From Marinococcus halophilus (lineage in GTDB: Bacteria > Bacillota > Bacilli > Bacillales > Marinococcaceae), in assembly GCF_002265875.1 (NCBI RefSeq), contig NZ_NPFA01000003.1:1-64000 (forward strand): a DNA stretch of 64,000 bases. Reading direction: 5' to 3'. The position numbers and the translations under genes are program-made. Positions 36,015 to 45,665 of the stretch are shown here, in pieces (the stretch's first letter is position 1; every line of letters starts with the position of its first letter). The notes below the pieces were generated by a model. The model did no database searches. It was not told the origin of the DNA and saw only the letters and a list, made by a program, of their open reading frames with translations.

Positions 36015-36631
36015 AAGTTGAATGGTCGCCCAGAGCGTAAACCTTGTGGCTTAGGTCCAGTAGGGTTTCCCACCAGGCAGCCAATTCGTCGCCGAATTGG
36101 TGGTTTCCCTTTAATGCCTGGTGAACGCCGTCACCGGCAGTTCGACTGAATTACCACTTAGACCACACTGCAATCCACTCTGGACGTGCGTCAAACAGCC
36201 TAGGAGTTTTCCTCGGCAGTTCCGTGCCACTTTCTTATCCTCTTTTGCAGAACAGGTTTCAGTTGTTGGGTCCCATACCAGTTGGCCGACCGGTATGATA
36301 CCAATAGAACAACTTCCCCGCTGTTCCACTCAAGGCAGGCTACGCTGTTGAAAGGTCTTCCCTTGGCCTTTACAACAGGTCTTACCGCAGGATGCATCCG
36401 GGACGGTATCCGTCTTCCGGGATGACCCGGATACATTACTGCAGCCTCCACGGCGAAAGGGTTCACGCCCACATGCCATTGTGGATCGCCCTTACGCCTT
36501 AACTCCCAGCACCGACCCAGGGCTGGGCGCCGCAAGCCGACGCCAGGAACTTCATCGATGTGCCCTTCAGCGGATTTTTAGGCCCGCCTTCGAAAATGGA
36601 GAACCGACTAGGATACTGCACCATTCAACTT
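36015..36631 (-). ncRNA. ole: OLE RNA (ornate large extremophilic RNA)
   Basis: A region of about 617 bases without coding potential lies between ispA and oapA. Its ends form a perfect 12-bp stem (36620-36631 with 36015-36026, AAGTTGAATGGT and its complement), expected for P1. The interior is GC-rich with many conserved-looking hairpins, in contrast to AT-rich flanks. Length, position (ispA-ole-oapA-dxs) and an adjacent OapA all match OLE RNA as described in B. halodurans. It acts as a membrane-bound ribonucleoprotein; its biochemical function is unknown. A covariance-model hit to the OLE family would settle it. Confidence 0.92.
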
Positions 36632-36640
36632 TTCAGCCTT

Positions 36641-36669
36641 ATTTTAGCACGGTTTGACTGTCATGAAAA
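36641..36669 (-). promoter_or_regulatory. Candidate promoter of OLE RNA
   Basis: On the minus strand TTTTCA (36669-36664) and TAAAAT (36646-36641) are 17 bases apart, with TG one base before the -10 (extended -10). The start point would fall near 36634, right at the OLE 5' stem. Confidence 0.6.
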
Positions 36670-36685
36670 CTAATCCGCTCTTTTT

Positions 36686-37573
36686 TTAGTGGTTTCGCTG
36701 TCCAATATAATGTAGAAAGGAGACTAAAAGAGAAGTATCTACTGTCATCAGCCCAAGCAATTTTTCGGCCTCTTCGATATGATAGGTAAGTTTTTCTTTT
36801 GCCCCTTCGAGCGTGAGGAGCTTAGGGTACGTACTTTTTTCTTTCGATTCATCGCTACCGGAGGATTTCCCCATTTCTTCGAGAGAGCCTTCCACATCCA
36901 GAATATCGTCCTTAATCTGAAAAACGAGACCAAGCTCCCGTCCAAAAGCACGCCAGTTTTCCACGTCTGTGTTCGGGGCTTCCGCTATTAATGAACCGGA
37001 AACGACTGCGTATGTCAGCAGGGCCCCTGTTTTATGATGGTGAATGTATTCGAGCTCTTTTAGGTTCAACGCCTGCTTTTCACCTTCCAGGTCGGCCATT
37101 TGGCCGCCAACCATGCCTTCGCCTCCGGAGGCCCCAGCCAGTTCCTGAACCAGCTGAAGACGGGCTTCAGCTGAGGCTGGACGCCCCGCCTCAGCAACCC
37201 AAGTAAATGCTGTCGTCTGCAGCGCGTCTCCAGCTAAAATGGCAGTTGCTTCTCCAAACTTCCTATGATTCGTCGGCTGGCCGCGGCGCCAGTCGTCATC
37301 ATCCATCGACGGAAGATCATCATGAACAAGTGAATACGTATGAATCAATTCCACGGCAGAGGCTGCCGGGAGGTCTTCTTCTTCCACCGGGCGGTAGCAT
37401 TGCAGTACGGCCAGTGCCAGCAGCGGCCGCACACGCTTCCCCCCTGCTTCGAGAGAATACAGCATTGCTGCTTTTAGTGTATCTGGTGTTTTTAACGTAC
37501 TCACCCGGTCAGTCAAAGCTTGGTCGACAGACGGCCGGTAGGTTTCAAAAAAATGCTGGAGGTCGACACTCAT
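36686..37573 (-). CDS. ispA: Farnesyl diphosphate synthase (short-chain polyprenyl synthase)
   Basis: 295 residues. First Asp-rich motif in [16 protein letters not shown] (near 86-100), second in [11 protein letters not shown] near 225; [12 protein letters not shown] binds the pyrophosphate. It condenses IPP and DMAPP to farnesyl-PP for quinones, undecaprenyl phosphate and C30 carotenoids. It overlaps xseB by 4 bases. Order xseA-xseB-ispA is as in other Bacillaceae. Confidence 0.93.
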   Translation of the reverse strand: MSVDLQHFFETYRPSVDQALTDRVSTLKTPDTLKAAMLYSLEAGGKRVRPLLALAVLQCYRPVEEEDLPAASAVELIHTYSLVHDDLPSMDDDDWRRGQPTNHRKFGEATAILAGDALQTTAFTWVAEAGRPASAEARLQLVQELAGASGGEGMVGGQMADLEGEKQALNLKELEYIHHHKTGALLTYAVVSGSLIAEAPNTDVENWRAFGRELGLVFQIKDDILDVEGSLEEMGKSSGSDESKEKSTYPKLLTLEGAKEKLTYHIEEAEKLLGLMTVDTSLLVSFLHYIGQRNH

Positions 37574-37803
37574 TCGTCCGGGGCCTCATTTTCAAGCGGT
37601 GTTACCTCGCCGTTTTCATCCACGATTTCATCCATTTGTTTTTCGACCTTTTGCAGCTTTTCATGGCACGTATTGGAAAGCGTCATGCCTTCCTGATACA
37701 TCGTAATTGCTTTTTCTAAAGGTACTTCGCCTTCCTCAAGCCGTTCCACGATCTGCTCAAGCTTTTCCATCGCCTGTTCAAATGTTTGTTCCTGTTCTGC
37801 CAA
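37570..37803 (-). CDS. xseB: Exodeoxyribonuclease VII small subunit
   Basis: 77 residues, fully helical, with the family core [21 protein letters not shown] and [12 protein letters not shown]. It binds the coiled coil of XseA. The start is a TTG at 37803, 2 bases after the xseA stop, served by AAAAGGAG inside xseA, so expression depends on coupling. Confidence 0.93.
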   Translation of the reverse strand: MAEQEQTFEQAMEKLEQIVERLEEGEVPLEKAITMYQEGMTLSNTCHEKLQKVEKQMDEIVDENGEVTPLENEAPDE

Positions 37804-37805
37804 AA

Positions 37806-39191
37806 TTACCGCTCCTTTTCCGGATGGGAAAGCGCCTCAAAGCCGTCTTCCCCTTTTTCTTTAATTTCACATTGTAGGTAACCATCTGTCACATACATTC
37901 TCAAGCTGCTTCCTTCGTCTGCCTGGGCAATCGAAGACAGCACCTTATCATTTTCATCGTAAGCAACATTATACCCGCGTTGCAGAATGGCGAGTGGATT
38001 CAGCAGTTCAAGTGCCTGCAGCGACTTTGTAAAGGTCGCCTTTTTTCGCTCCACCTGCTGGTTCATCGCCTTTTGCAGCCGGGCCCGCTTTTCGTGCATT
38101 CTCTCGCGTTCAAGTTCAATTAAACGCTCAGGATGCTGGCGCATAAGCCGTTTTTCCATTTCTTCAAGCTTCTGCCTGCTTGTTTTCACTGTCTGGAACG
38201 TCTGCTTTTCCAGCCGCTCCATCACCCGGTCAAGGTCCTGTTCCTTTTGTTCAAATAAGCGCGCCGGATATTTAAACGCGTACGAACGCCGGAGCTTGGC
38301 AAGCCGGGTCCGCTGCTCCTGAACTTTATAATGCATCTGCCGGTGCAGGCGGTTTTGCATCTGGCGAATTTTCTCTTCAAGCTCGCTGACCATTGGCACA
38401 GCTATTTCCGCAGCAGCAGTCGGTGTAGCTGCCCGTACATCGGCTGTAAAATCGGCGATGGTGACGTCTGTTTCGTGGCCCACAGCAGAAATAACTGGTA
38501 CATTTACATTCCGGATAGCCCGTGCCACCATCTCTTCATTAAACGCCCAGAGATCCTCAATAGAACCGCCTCCGCGCCCGACGATGACTAAATCCGCACT
38601 ACTCATTTTTTCCACTCTTTCCAAAGCCCGGGTGACTGATTCCGGAGCCTGCTCCCCCTGCACCAGCACAGGGAATAACGTAATTTTTACTGGCGGGAAA
38701 CGACGCTTAAGGGTAGAAATGATGTCCCGTATGGCTGCCCCGGTTGGCGACGTTATAACAACTATATGTCTTGGAATAGCCGGAAGCATACGTTTTTGAT
38801 CCGCTGCAAATAACCCTTCTGCTTCGAGCTGCTTTTTCAGCTGTTCAAACCGCACATACAGCTGCCCGATGCCATCCGGCTCCATCGCGTTTACATACAT
38901 TTGGTACTGCCCAAAAGGCTCATATACGGACACGCTTCCTGTCACCAGAACCTTCATTCCGTTTTCCGGCAGGAACGAAAGGTTTTTGTTTTTTCCGGCA
39001 AACATGACTGCTGATATTCTCGCCTGTTCGTCCTTTAGGGTGAAATACATATGGCCTCTACTGTGCTTTTTAAAATTCGAAATTTCTCCGCGGAGCCATA
39101 CCTTCTGAAGCCCCGGGTTCTGTTCGATAGAACGCTTGATGGCACCTGTCAGCTGGGAAACGGAAAGCCATTTATCCGCAGGCGACTGCAT
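37806..39191 (-). CDS. xseA: Exodeoxyribonuclease VII large subunit
   Basis: 461 residues. OB-fold at about 5-105 ([19 protein letters not shown]), catalytic domain at about 125-320 ([34 protein letters not shown]), then a long coiled coil (about 260-400) to which XseB binds. It degrades single-stranded DNA from both ends. It is 4 bases after folD. Confidence 0.94.
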   Translation of the reverse strand: MQSPADKWLSVSQLTGAIKRSIEQNPGLQKVWLRGEISNFKKHSRGHMYFTLKDEQARISAVMFAGKNKNLSFLPENGMKVLVTGSVSVYEPFGQYQMYVNAMEPDGIGQLYVRFEQLKKQLEAEGLFAADQKRMLPAIPRHIVVITSPTGAAIRDIISTLKRRFPPVKITLFPVLVQGEQAPESVTRALERVEKMSSADLVIVGRGGGSIEDLWAFNEEMVARAIRNVNVPVISAVGHETDVTIADFTADVRAATPTAAAEIAVPMVSELEEKIRQMQNRLHRQMHYKVQEQRTRLAKLRRSYAFKYPARLFEQKEQDLDRVMERLEKQTFQTVKTSRQKLEEMEKRLMRQHPERLIELERERMHEKRARLQKAMNQQVERKKATFTKSLQALELLNPLAILQRGYNVAYDENDKVLSSIAQADEGSSLRMYVTDGYLQCEIKEKGEDGFEALSHPEKER

Positions 39192-39195
39192 ATCT

Positions 39196-40056
39196 TTAAG
39201 CCCCCTGCCGGTGGAATCGTTTTGCAGACTGCAGCGTATTGTAAAGAAGCATCGTAATCGTCATCGGCCCGACTCCTCCCGGCACCGGTGTGAGATATGA
39301 AGCCTTCTCGCTCACTTCTTCAAAATCAACATCTCCGCACAGCTTTCCATCATCCTTGCGGTTCATGCCAACGTCTATAACGACAGCTCCCGGTTTAATA
39401 TCTTTGCCTTTCACGAATTCCTGCTTGCCGATAGCTGCAATCAAAATATCCGCCGATTGCATATATGACTCCAGGTCTTTCGTGCGCGAGTGACAATAGG
39501 TGACCGTAGCGTTTTTATTAAGCAAAAGCTGTCCCATTGGCTTTCCGACGATATTGCTGCGTCCGAGAACGACAGCATGTTTACCCTCAATCGGGGCGCC
39601 GACGTATTCGAGCATTTTAATAATGCCGTACGGCGTACATGGAAGAAAAGCCTCCTGGCCGGTCATCATTCGTCCAATATTGATAGGATGAAATCCATCT
39701 ACGTCTTTGTCCGGCGAAATGGTTTCAATTACTTTCTTATCTGAAATATGATCCGGAAGCGGGAGCTGCACAAGAATTCCATGAATTTCTTCATTGTCAT
39801 TATATTCTCTTACAATCTGGAGCAATTCCTCTTCAGTAACGGATTCCGGCAGTTCTTTTAACTCTGAATGGATGCCGACTTCTTTAGAGGCCTTCTGCTT
39901 TCCTTTGACATACGACCTCGAAGCCGGATTATCTCCTACTAAAACTACGGCGAGTCCCGGTATTTGCTCTCCATTATTCCAGGAAGCGACTTCCTTCTTG
40001 ATTTCTTCACGCAAAGAAGCTGCTACTTCTTTGCCGCTGATCAGTTGGGCACTCAT
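39196..40056 (-). CDS. folD: Methylenetetrahydrofolate dehydrogenase / cyclohydrolase
   Basis: 286 residues. The catalytic Lys lies in [14 protein letters not shown], the NADP motif is [11 protein letters not shown], and the signature [10 protein letters not shown] is near the C-terminus. It interconverts 5,10-methylene- and 10-formyl-THF; the methylene-THF comes in part from the glycine cleavage system encoded at 47-51 kb. It overlaps nusB by 4 bases. Confidence 0.95.
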   Translation of the reverse strand: MSAQLISGKEVAASLREEIKKEVASWNNGEQIPGLAVVLVGDNPASRSYVKGKQKASKEVGIHSELKELPESVTEEELLQIVREYNDNEEIHGILVQLPLPDHISDKKVIETISPDKDVDGFHPINIGRMMTGQEAFLPCTPYGIIKMLEYVGAPIEGKHAVVLGRSNIVGKPMGQLLLNKNATVTYCHSRTKDLESYMQSADILIAAIGKQEFVKGKDIKPGAVVIDVGMNRKDDGKLCGDVDFEEVSEKASYLTPVPGGVGPMTITMLLYNTLQSAKRFHRQGA

Positions 40057-40466
40057 TCACTCTCTCTCCCTTCACGTTCACAATCACTTAAAATATTCGA
40101 CAACACGCCGTTGACAAATTTCCCTGCCTCCACACCACCAAATGCTTTGGCCAGCTCAATAGCTTCATTGACGCTGACATGCAGCGGAATATCAGGCACA
40201 TATAGCATCTCATGTACGCATTCTCTTAAAATAGCACGGTCCACGTTCCCGACCCGTTCAAGAGTCCAGTGTTCAAGCTGATCTACGAGCCGTTCATCAA
40301 TTTCTACAAGGTGTTCCCATACACCATGCACCGCAGAAATCAGAAATTCATCTGCTTCTTCATCCTCGAGCATGGAATTTTTTATTGCCTGGTCTGCATC
40401 AACATCTGTAATATCCATCTGGTACAGTGCCTGTACGGACCGAAGCCTGGCTAAACGTCGATTCAT
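40053..40466 (-). CDS. nusB: Transcription antitermination factor NusB
   Basis: 137 residues from ATG 40466 ([18 protein letters not shown]), which has AAAGGAG upstream; a longer reading from 40628 is not family-like and lacks a site. All-helical, with the closing [21 protein letters not shown] diagnostic region. It works in rRNA antitermination with NusA, NusG and S10. Confidence 0.94.
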   Translation of the reverse strand: MNRRLARLRSVQALYQMDITDVDADQAIKNSMLEDEEADEFLISAVHGVWEHLVEIDERLVDQLEHWTLERVGNVDRAILRECVHEMLYVPDIPLHVSVNEAIELAKAFGGVEAGKFVNGVLSNILSDCEREGRESE

Positions 40467-40563
40467 TTCGTGTTCTCCTTTTCTCCTATGTACCCGGAGC
40501 CGTATTCGTAAATGAAAGAAGGACGGCTCCCCCGAAAAGCGGTTGCGGGACAGCCCTCCCTGG

Positions 40564-40968
40564 TCATTTTTCTTGTTCCTGTAACGGCTGCTCTTCTTCA
40601 GGGAACTGCAGGCCGATAATGTGTACATTCACCGCCTCGATGTGAATATCAGTCATCCCCCGTACGGTCTGCTGAATGTTTTCCTGGACCTGCTTAGCCG
40701 TAACGGGCACAGAGCTTCCGTAGTGCATCAGCATGCTGATTGTCACCACTGCCCCGTGTTCAGTAAATTCTACCTTCACGCCTTTGCCATATGATTTCCG
40801 GCCGAAACGCTCTGCTACATCATCTGCGATGCTGCCCTGCAGACCGTATACCCCCTCGACCTCAAGTGCGGCAATGCTTGCCACTACTTCAATCACATCC
40901 CGGGCGATCTCAATATTTCCCAGACTTTCTTTTTCTTCATCTATCGTAAGCAGCGTGTATTCGCTCAC
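40564..40968 (-). CDS. Asp23/Gls24 family envelope stress protein (YqhY)
   Basis: 134 residues with the Asp23 core: IEIARDVIEVVASIAALEVEGVYGL at the N-terminus and a later GVKVEFTEHGAVV strand. B. subtilis YqhY affects acetyl-CoA carboxylase and is encoded with accB-accC. Here accB and accC are absent from this locus, which is unusual for the gene order. The start is GTG 40968. Its operon mates are nusB and folD downstream. Confidence 0.88.
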   Translation of the reverse strand: MSEYTLLTIDEEKESLGNIEIARDVIEVVASIAALEVEGVYGLQGSIADDVAERFGRKSYGKGVKVEFTEHGAVVTISMLMHYGSSVPVTAKQVQENIQQTVRGMTDIHIEAVNVHIIGLQFPEEEQPLQEQEK

Positions 40969-40998
40969 AGCGCTCCCCGCTTTCTATGCAGCATGATT

Positions 40999-41382
40999 TT
41001 ATTCGTCCTGCTCCGCCTCTGCTTCTGCTCTTTCTTTTTCTTCCGCTTCTTTTTGCTTTTGGACGTACTCGTATTTATACTGGCGGAACACGGGATATTC
41101 AGAAAGATTATCAGGGATCTTTCCCTTTTCAAGTAGAATCAATTTGACAATATCTTTGTTGCGGGCCATATGATATTTTTCTCCATACTCGTTTTCTTCA
41201 GCGAATTGTTTAATGCTTTGATAGTCTTCTTCCTGAATGGACACTGTATATTCATGGCCAGGTTCTCCGTACTCATGTTCAAAGCCTATTTCAAATTCCA
41301 CGATCTGTATTTGGTCGCTTTTCATGTTGCGGGTCTGTTCAAGCACCGCTTTTGCGCCTTCCGTTAAATCATTCCATTCCAT
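40999..41382 (-). CDS. Acidic hypothetical protein between efp and yqhY, 127 aa
   Basis: 127 residues, soluble, with a Glu/Ala/Lys-rich C-terminal helix (about 105-127). The middle holds EYTVSIQEEDYQSIKQFAEEN. Preceded by AGAGAGG, it is 30 bases upstream of yqhY and likely the first gene of this operon. In B. subtilis this interval holds spoIIIA and accBC. I do not recognise the family. Confidence 0.65.
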   Translation of the reverse strand: MEWNDLTEGAKAVLEQTRNMKSDQIQIVEFEIGFEHEYGEPGHEYTVSIQEEDYQSIKQFAEENEYGEKYHMARNKDIVKLILLEKGKIPDNLSEYPVFRQYKYEYVQKQKEAEEKERAEAEAEQDE

Positions 41383-41486
41383 ATAATAGCCTCTCTTTCC
41401 GTATTACCGCTCAAAATTCCATTCCATTATATCACGGTGTTTCTGCAATTTCACCGGTCCACAGCCGCCTGCGTGTATTGTTCAAG

Positions 41487-41516
41487 AAAAAACGGCCTCC
41501 CCAATGGCAGGCCGTT
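41487..41516 (-). terminator. Terminator of efp
   Basis: AACGGCCT (41491-41498) pairs with AGGCCGTT (41509-41516), with Ts on the minus strand. Confidence 0.85.
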
Positions 41517-41521
41517 TGTTT

Positions 41522-42079
41522 TTAGGCACGGGAGGCGTATGCGCCGGTTCTTGTATCGACAACGATCCGCTCGCCTTCTTCAATGAAAATAGGGACCTGT
41601 AGACGGTATCCGGTCTCTACCACTGCCGGTTTGGATCCTCCGGACTGGGTGTTTCCTTTAATGCTCGGGTCTGTTTCTTTAACTTCGAGCTCTACCGTAT
41701 TAGGCACTTCAACACCAAGCGTTTCTGTACCGTAGCTGGTAATAGACACTTCCATGTTTTCTTTTAGAAAGTTTAATTCATACTTCAGCTGCTCGCTCGT
41801 CAACTCCATTTGATCAAACGTTTCCATGTCCATAAATGTATGCACATCGCCGCTAGCGTACAAGTATTGCATTTTCCGGCGTTCAATGTGTGCATTATTT
41901 ACTTTTTCACCAGCGCGAAAAGTTTTTTCCTGAATGTTGCCCGTACGCAGACTGCGAAGCTTAGAGCGGACAAATGCAGCCCCTTTTCCAGGCTTTACGT
42001 GCTGGAATTCGACAACTGTCCAAATATCGCCGTCTGTTTCAATGGTGAGCCCTGTTTTAAAATCGTTAACTGAAACCAT
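41522..42079 (-). CDS. efp: Elongation factor P
   Basis: 185 residues from ATG 42079 ([10 protein letters not shown]) behind TGGAGG; a start seven codons upstream is not supported. Three beta-barrel domains. The modified residue is Lys32 in VKPGKGAA, equivalent to Lys32 of B. subtilis EF-P, which carries 5-aminopentanol. The C-terminus has the [10 protein letters not shown] and [11 protein letters not shown] segments. It relieves ribosome stalling at polyproline. It follows papA, probably in one operon. Confidence 0.95.
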   Translation of the reverse strand: MVSVNDFKTGLTIETDGDIWTVVEFQHVKPGKGAAFVRSKLRSLRTGNIQEKTFRAGEKVNNAHIERRKMQYLYASGDVHTFMDMETFDQMELTSEQLKYELNFLKENMEVSITSYGTETLGVEVPNTVELEVKETDPSIKGNTQSGGSKPAVVETGYRLQVPIFIEEGERIVVDTRTGAYASRA

Positions 42080-42153
42080 AAACGTTCCTCCACTCTTCAA
42101 TTGATCGATTATTACTATATCACAGCTGCCCGGTTTTTTATATGCAATCCCGG

Positions 42154-43224
42154 TTAATTGCCGACGATCGTGAGCTCTTTTGCAGAGTAGCTAAGCTTCC
42201 GGCTGCCGGTTTCGGTGATAAGAACGTCGTCTTCTATACGAACTCCTCCAAGCTCCGGCACGTATATCCCCGGTTCAATAGTAATTACCATGCCCGGTTC
42301 GAGCTCTACATCGCTTTTCGGAGAAACGCCGGGCTGTTCGTGCACTTCCATCCCAAGGCCGTGGCCGAGACTGTGGCCGAAGCGTTCACCGAACCCTTCT
42401 TTATTAATGTGATCTCTTGCAATGGCATCTGCTTCTTTCCCGGTCATGCCCGGCCCCACCTGCTCTACAGCTTTCATCTGGGCTTCGTAAACCGTCTGGT
42501 ATATTTTTTTCATATCATCATTTGGTTCACCGACAGCGAGCGTTCTCGTGATATCCGAGCAGTACCCGTCCACGTAGGCCCCAAAATCAAGTGTCACAAG
42601 CTCCCCGTCCTCTATCACCTTATCGGAAGCGATACCATGGGGAAGGGCTCCTCTCCATCCGGAAGCAACGATAATATCAAAGGAAGAGCCCGCTGCACCG
42701 TTTTTTCTCATATAAAACTCCAGTTCGTTACTTACATCAAGCTCGGTCATATTCGGTGCAATGATCGATTTGATATGTTCAAACGCATCTTCAGCGATAT
42801 TGACCGCTGTCTGCAGTTTTTCGACTTCCTCCTTTGATTTGTAGGCACGCTGCTTTTCTACGATTCCTGAAACCGGGGAAAGCGATCCGCTTAGTTTTTC
42901 TCTCATATCTTCAAACTGCGCATAGGTTACATGCTGCTTTTCAAACCCAACAGAGCTTACGTCCTCGCTTTGGGCAATTTCTTCGACCGTATCCCAGGCT
43001 GAGCCCTTCTGTTCGATAACATCGAAATCGAGCGCTTCATCGTTAGCCTGCTCTACGTAACGAAAATCTGTAATTAGGTGAGCCGATTTTTTTGTAATAA
43101 TCAGCGTACCGGCCGAACCGGTAAAACCACTTACATAGCGTCGATTATAGGGGCTTTGTATAACAAGCGCATCAAGTTTTTTGTGCTCAAGCTCTTCCCG
43201 GATACGTGCTGTGATCTCATGCAT
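42154..43224 (-). CDS. papA: Xaa-Pro aminopeptidase family M24 protein (YqhT/PapA)
   Basis: 356 residues from ATG 43224; a GTG three codons upstream overlaps the AGAGG site and is less likely. N-terminal creatinase-like domain (1-125), then the pita-bread domain with metal ligands Asp ([13 protein letters not shown]), His ([14 protein letters not shown]) and Glu ([18 protein letters not shown]). It removes N-terminal residues before proline. The pairing with efp is conserved in Bacillus. Confidence 0.92.
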   Translation of the reverse strand: MHEITARIREELEHKKLDALVIQSPYNRRYVSGFTGSAGTLIITKKSAHLITDFRYVEQANDEALDFDVIEQKGSAWDTVEEIAQSEDVSSVGFEKQHVTYAQFEDMREKLSGSLSPVSGIVEKQRAYKSKEEVEKLQTAVNIAEDAFEHIKSIIAPNMTELDVSNELEFYMRKNGAAGSSFDIIVASGWRGALPHGIASDKVIEDGELVTLDFGAYVDGYCSDITRTLAVGEPNDDMKKIYQTVYEAQMKAVEQVGPGMTGKEADAIARDHINKEGFGERFGHSLGHGLGMEVHEQPGVSPKSDVELEPGMVITIEPGIYVPELGGVRIEDDVLITETGSRKLSYSAKELTIVGN

Positions 43225-43676
43225 TACCGACACCTCTTTTTGGATTAACTTTGCTTCCTTGTTTATCGTAACACAACGCGCGGTAAGGAAACAGACTTCG
43301 AGAAAGAGGTGGGCTTCTTCTATATATCACGTGTATTCTCATTAGATTATGGGAATGGTATTAATACAGTGAGAGAATGTTTAAAAGTAGCGCTTTCCAT
43401 ATCTTTATTGTAAAATTTAAGTATTAATTCAATTAACGCTTTTATCCACCCCACGCTTTAGGCCTCTGCAGAATCGTTGTCATTTCTCCGCATTGTTTTA
43501 CAGCATTACTCAGCGGGTATGGAAATAAATCTTCTTATTAATCTGTACAAAGAATAGAAGAACACCTGGGCATTACTCATATATACTATTACATGTATTA
43601 TGCACTCAGCTTTTTATATAACTACCTCTGGCCGCTGGTAACGCAAAAAATTTTTACGAAATGAGAGGTGTGTTCC
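43225..43676 (+). other. Intergenic region with no clear feature
   Basis: About 450 AT-rich bases lie between the divergent papA and yqhP-like genes. I see no ORF with a ribosome binding site, no strong hairpin and no convincing promoter pair. It presumably holds both promoters. Confidence 0.5.
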
Positions 43677-44048
43677 ATGCAGCAAGCGCTAAAAAACCCT
43701 ATTGCTACTGTTGTGCTGGGACTTGCCATTTTAGGGGTGGGTTACCGGCTCGTAACAGATCCGCTCGGTCTGCTTCTCTACCTTGTTATTGGTGCAGCTA
43801 TCGCTGTTGGTTTATATTTCCTTTTCACAAGAGTCATCATGAAGCGCGCGATGATGAACCAATACCAAGCTGGCTCTAATGCTGCCTCCGGTCGTCCCGG
43901 ATCTGCAAAAGGAAATCAGGCGAAAAATTTTAAACAAGCCCAGAAGCAGCAGAAGAAAAAATCGGCTAAAAGTTCCAGTAAACGGCGTAACGAGGCAAAC
44001 CTGAAAGTGATTCAGGGAAACAAAAACCGAAAAAAAGACCGGGCGTGA
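43677..44048 (+). CDS. SA1362/YqhP-family membrane protein
   Basis: 123 residues from ATG 43677, behind GAGAGGTG. Two membrane helices (about 8-22 and 30-52) are followed by a very basic tail (KQAQKQQKKKSAKSSSKRRN). The layout and position next to papA and mntR match YqhP of B. subtilis. The function is unknown; the basic tail could contact nucleic acid or lipid. A terminator overlaps the stop codon. Confidence 0.75.
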   Translation: MQQALKNPIATVVLGLAILGVGYRLVTDPLGLLLYLVIGAAIAVGLYFLFTRVIMKRAMMNQYQAGSNAASGRPGSAKGNQAKNFKQAQKQQKKKSAKSSSKRRNEANLKVIQGNKNRKKDRA

Positions 44049-44068
44049 CAAACGCCTGGTCTTTTTTT
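44037..44068. terminator. Terminator of yqhP-like gene, converging with mntR
   Basis: GACCGGGCGT (44037-44046) pairs with ACGCCTGGTC (44052-44061), followed by seven Ts. It includes the stop codon region. Confidence 0.85.
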
Positions 44069-44483
44069 ATTCATACGAGCGCTGGATGTCCCTCAGTGCC
44101 TGTACCCGCTCGCTGTCGTCTTCAAAATACTGCAGAACGTCTCCAATACGGTCGATGGCATCCCAGCTGAGATGGTGTTCAATTCCTTCTACATCTGCAT
44201 ATATTTTGTCCTCTTCCACCCCGATAATATGTAAAAACTTTTCGAGCAGCTCATGCCTGTAAACCAGTCGTTTACCTATTTTATTTCCTTTTGAAGTCAA
44301 CACAAGCCCCCGGTACCGTTCGTAAATCAGATATTCCATTTTATCGAGCTTCTGAACCATTTTTGTTACAGAGGAAGGATGTACTTCCAGCGTTTCTGCA
44401 ATATCTGATACCCTTGCATACCCTTTTGATTCGATCAATTGATAAATCCGCTCTAAATAATCTTCCATACTAGGAGTCGGCAT
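44067..44483 (-). CDS. mntR: Manganese-responsive transcriptional regulator MntR
   Basis: 138 residues from ATG 44483 ([14 protein letters not shown]), preceded by TTGGAGGG; upstream codons to 44522 are not family-like. All Mn ligands of B. subtilis MntR are conserved at the same numbers: Asp8, Glu11, His77, Glu99, Glu102, His103. The winged helix ([14 protein letters not shown]) is near-identical. It represses manganese uptake and activates efflux genes when Mn2+ is high. No mntABCD or mntH is in the window, but a Mn riboswitch and TerC exporter lie at 9.5 kb. Confidence 0.95.
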   Translation of the reverse strand: MPTPSMEDYLERIYQLIESKGYARVSDIAETLEVHPSSVTKMVQKLDKMEYLIYERYRGLVLTSKGNKIGKRLVYRHELLEKFLHIIGVEEDKIYADVEGIEHHLSWDAIDRIGDVLQYFEDDSERVQALRDIQRSYE

Positions 44484-44718
44484 CGGGACCCTCCAATAAA
44501 TATGATAAAAACTGTTACACAAAAAAATTGGCTTTCTTTATTTTAACGAAACTATTTCTAAAAAACAAACCTTCTTTTTCTTATAATTAACCCTTATTTC
44601 TAATTTGCCCTCAGGAAAATTTTTTGTTCGATAATTAATTTCCTCGCATTTGAAGAGCTTTTCTTTTGTTCAACACTGCATTCTTGTACAATATAAAGTA
44701 TTGAAGGAGGCAGCATTC

Positions 44719-45594
44719 ATGAGCTATGTGATGTATAACGAATCCATTATTCCAAAAGAGGAAGCCGCTATTTCCTTTGACGATCGCGGTTATTATTTTG
44801 GCGACGGCATTTATGAAGTGATCCGGGTGTACAACGGAAAATTGTTTCTCCAGGAAGGGCATCTCGAACGGTTTCAGGACAGCGCTTCTAAACTCGATTT
44901 GACAGTCCCCTGCTCCCCTGACACGATGAAGTCGCTTCTTCGCCGTCTGATTGAGAAAAACGGACTTACTACGGGATATGTCTATTTTCAGCTGACCCGC
45001 GGTATTCAGGCCCGGGATCACTTGTACCAGCGCGGAACAGCCCCGGTGTTAACCGGCTTTACGAAAGCTTCCGAAGTGCCATTTGCTAAACAGGCTGACG
45101 GCATAAATGTGTACGCCACAGAAGACATCCGCTGGCTTCGCTGTGACATTAAAACCATTAACCTGCTCGGAAACGTGCTTGCCAAACGGGCCGCGGAAGA
45201 TCACGACTGTGCGGAGGCGCTTCAGCACCGCGGAGAGGTTATTACGGAGGGCTCCTCTACCAATGCCTTTATCGTTAAAGACGAAACGGTCATCACTCAT
45301 CCGCAGAGCAACTATATTCTTGAAGGTATTACTAAGCGCTACGTCCTTCAGCTGGCAAAGCAGTTGAATATTCCCGTCGAACAACGCCCGTTTACTATCG
45401 ACGAAGCCATACAGGCTGACGAAATGTTTATGACGAGCACTTCGATTGAGATCGTGCCCGTCCGTTCTATTAAAGGCTCATTTCAAGCCGAGTACGGAAA
45501 CGATCCAGTAACGAAGGAGCTTCTTGGAGAATTCCGCCGCGAAGTCGAGCTGTTCGAATCCGGGGACACCCAGCCGCTTGTTACCTACAACTAA
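44719..45594 (+). CDS. dat: D-amino-acid transaminase
   Basis: 291 residues from ATG 44719 (MSYVMYNESI), behind AAGGAGG. Fold-type IV PLP enzyme: catalytic Lys145 in DIKTINLLGN, Glu177-region EGSSTNAF, and the phosphate-binding TSTSIEIVPV. It makes D-glutamate or D-alanine for peptidoglycan. The YYFGDGIYEVIRVY start distinguishes it from IlvE and PabC. Confidence 0.92.
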   Translation: MSYVMYNESIIPKEEAAISFDDRGYYFGDGIYEVIRVYNGKLFLQEGHLERFQDSASKLDLTVPCSPDTMKSLLRRLIEKNGLTTGYVYFQLTRGIQARDHLYQRGTAPVLTGFTKASEVPFAKQADGINVYATEDIRWLRCDIKTINLLGNVLAKRAAEDHDCAEALQHRGEVITEGSSTNAFIVKDETVITHPQSNYILEGITKRYVLQLAKQLNIPVEQRPFTIDEAIQADEMFMTSTSIEIVPVRSIKGSFQAEYGNDPVTKELLGEFRREVELFESGDTQPLVTYN

Positions 45595-45616
45595 TTGGCC
45601 GCAACATCCCTTATAT

Positions 45617-45650
45617 AAACGACCGCCCCCGGGGCGGTCGTTTGTTTTTT
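45617..45650. terminator. Terminator between dat and lipM
   Basis: ACGACCGCCCC / GGGGCGGTCGT stem at 45619-45641, followed by TTTGTTTTTT. Confidence 0.88.
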
Positions 45651-45665
45651 AATTGAGGGAGAACA

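Noticed and set aside
36111-36535. Open frames on both strands inside the OLE region (72 to 111 residues)
   Set aside because: They have no ribosome binding sites, odd composition rich in Arg, Pro and Cys, and overlap a structured RNA with a closing stem. They are not treated as genes.
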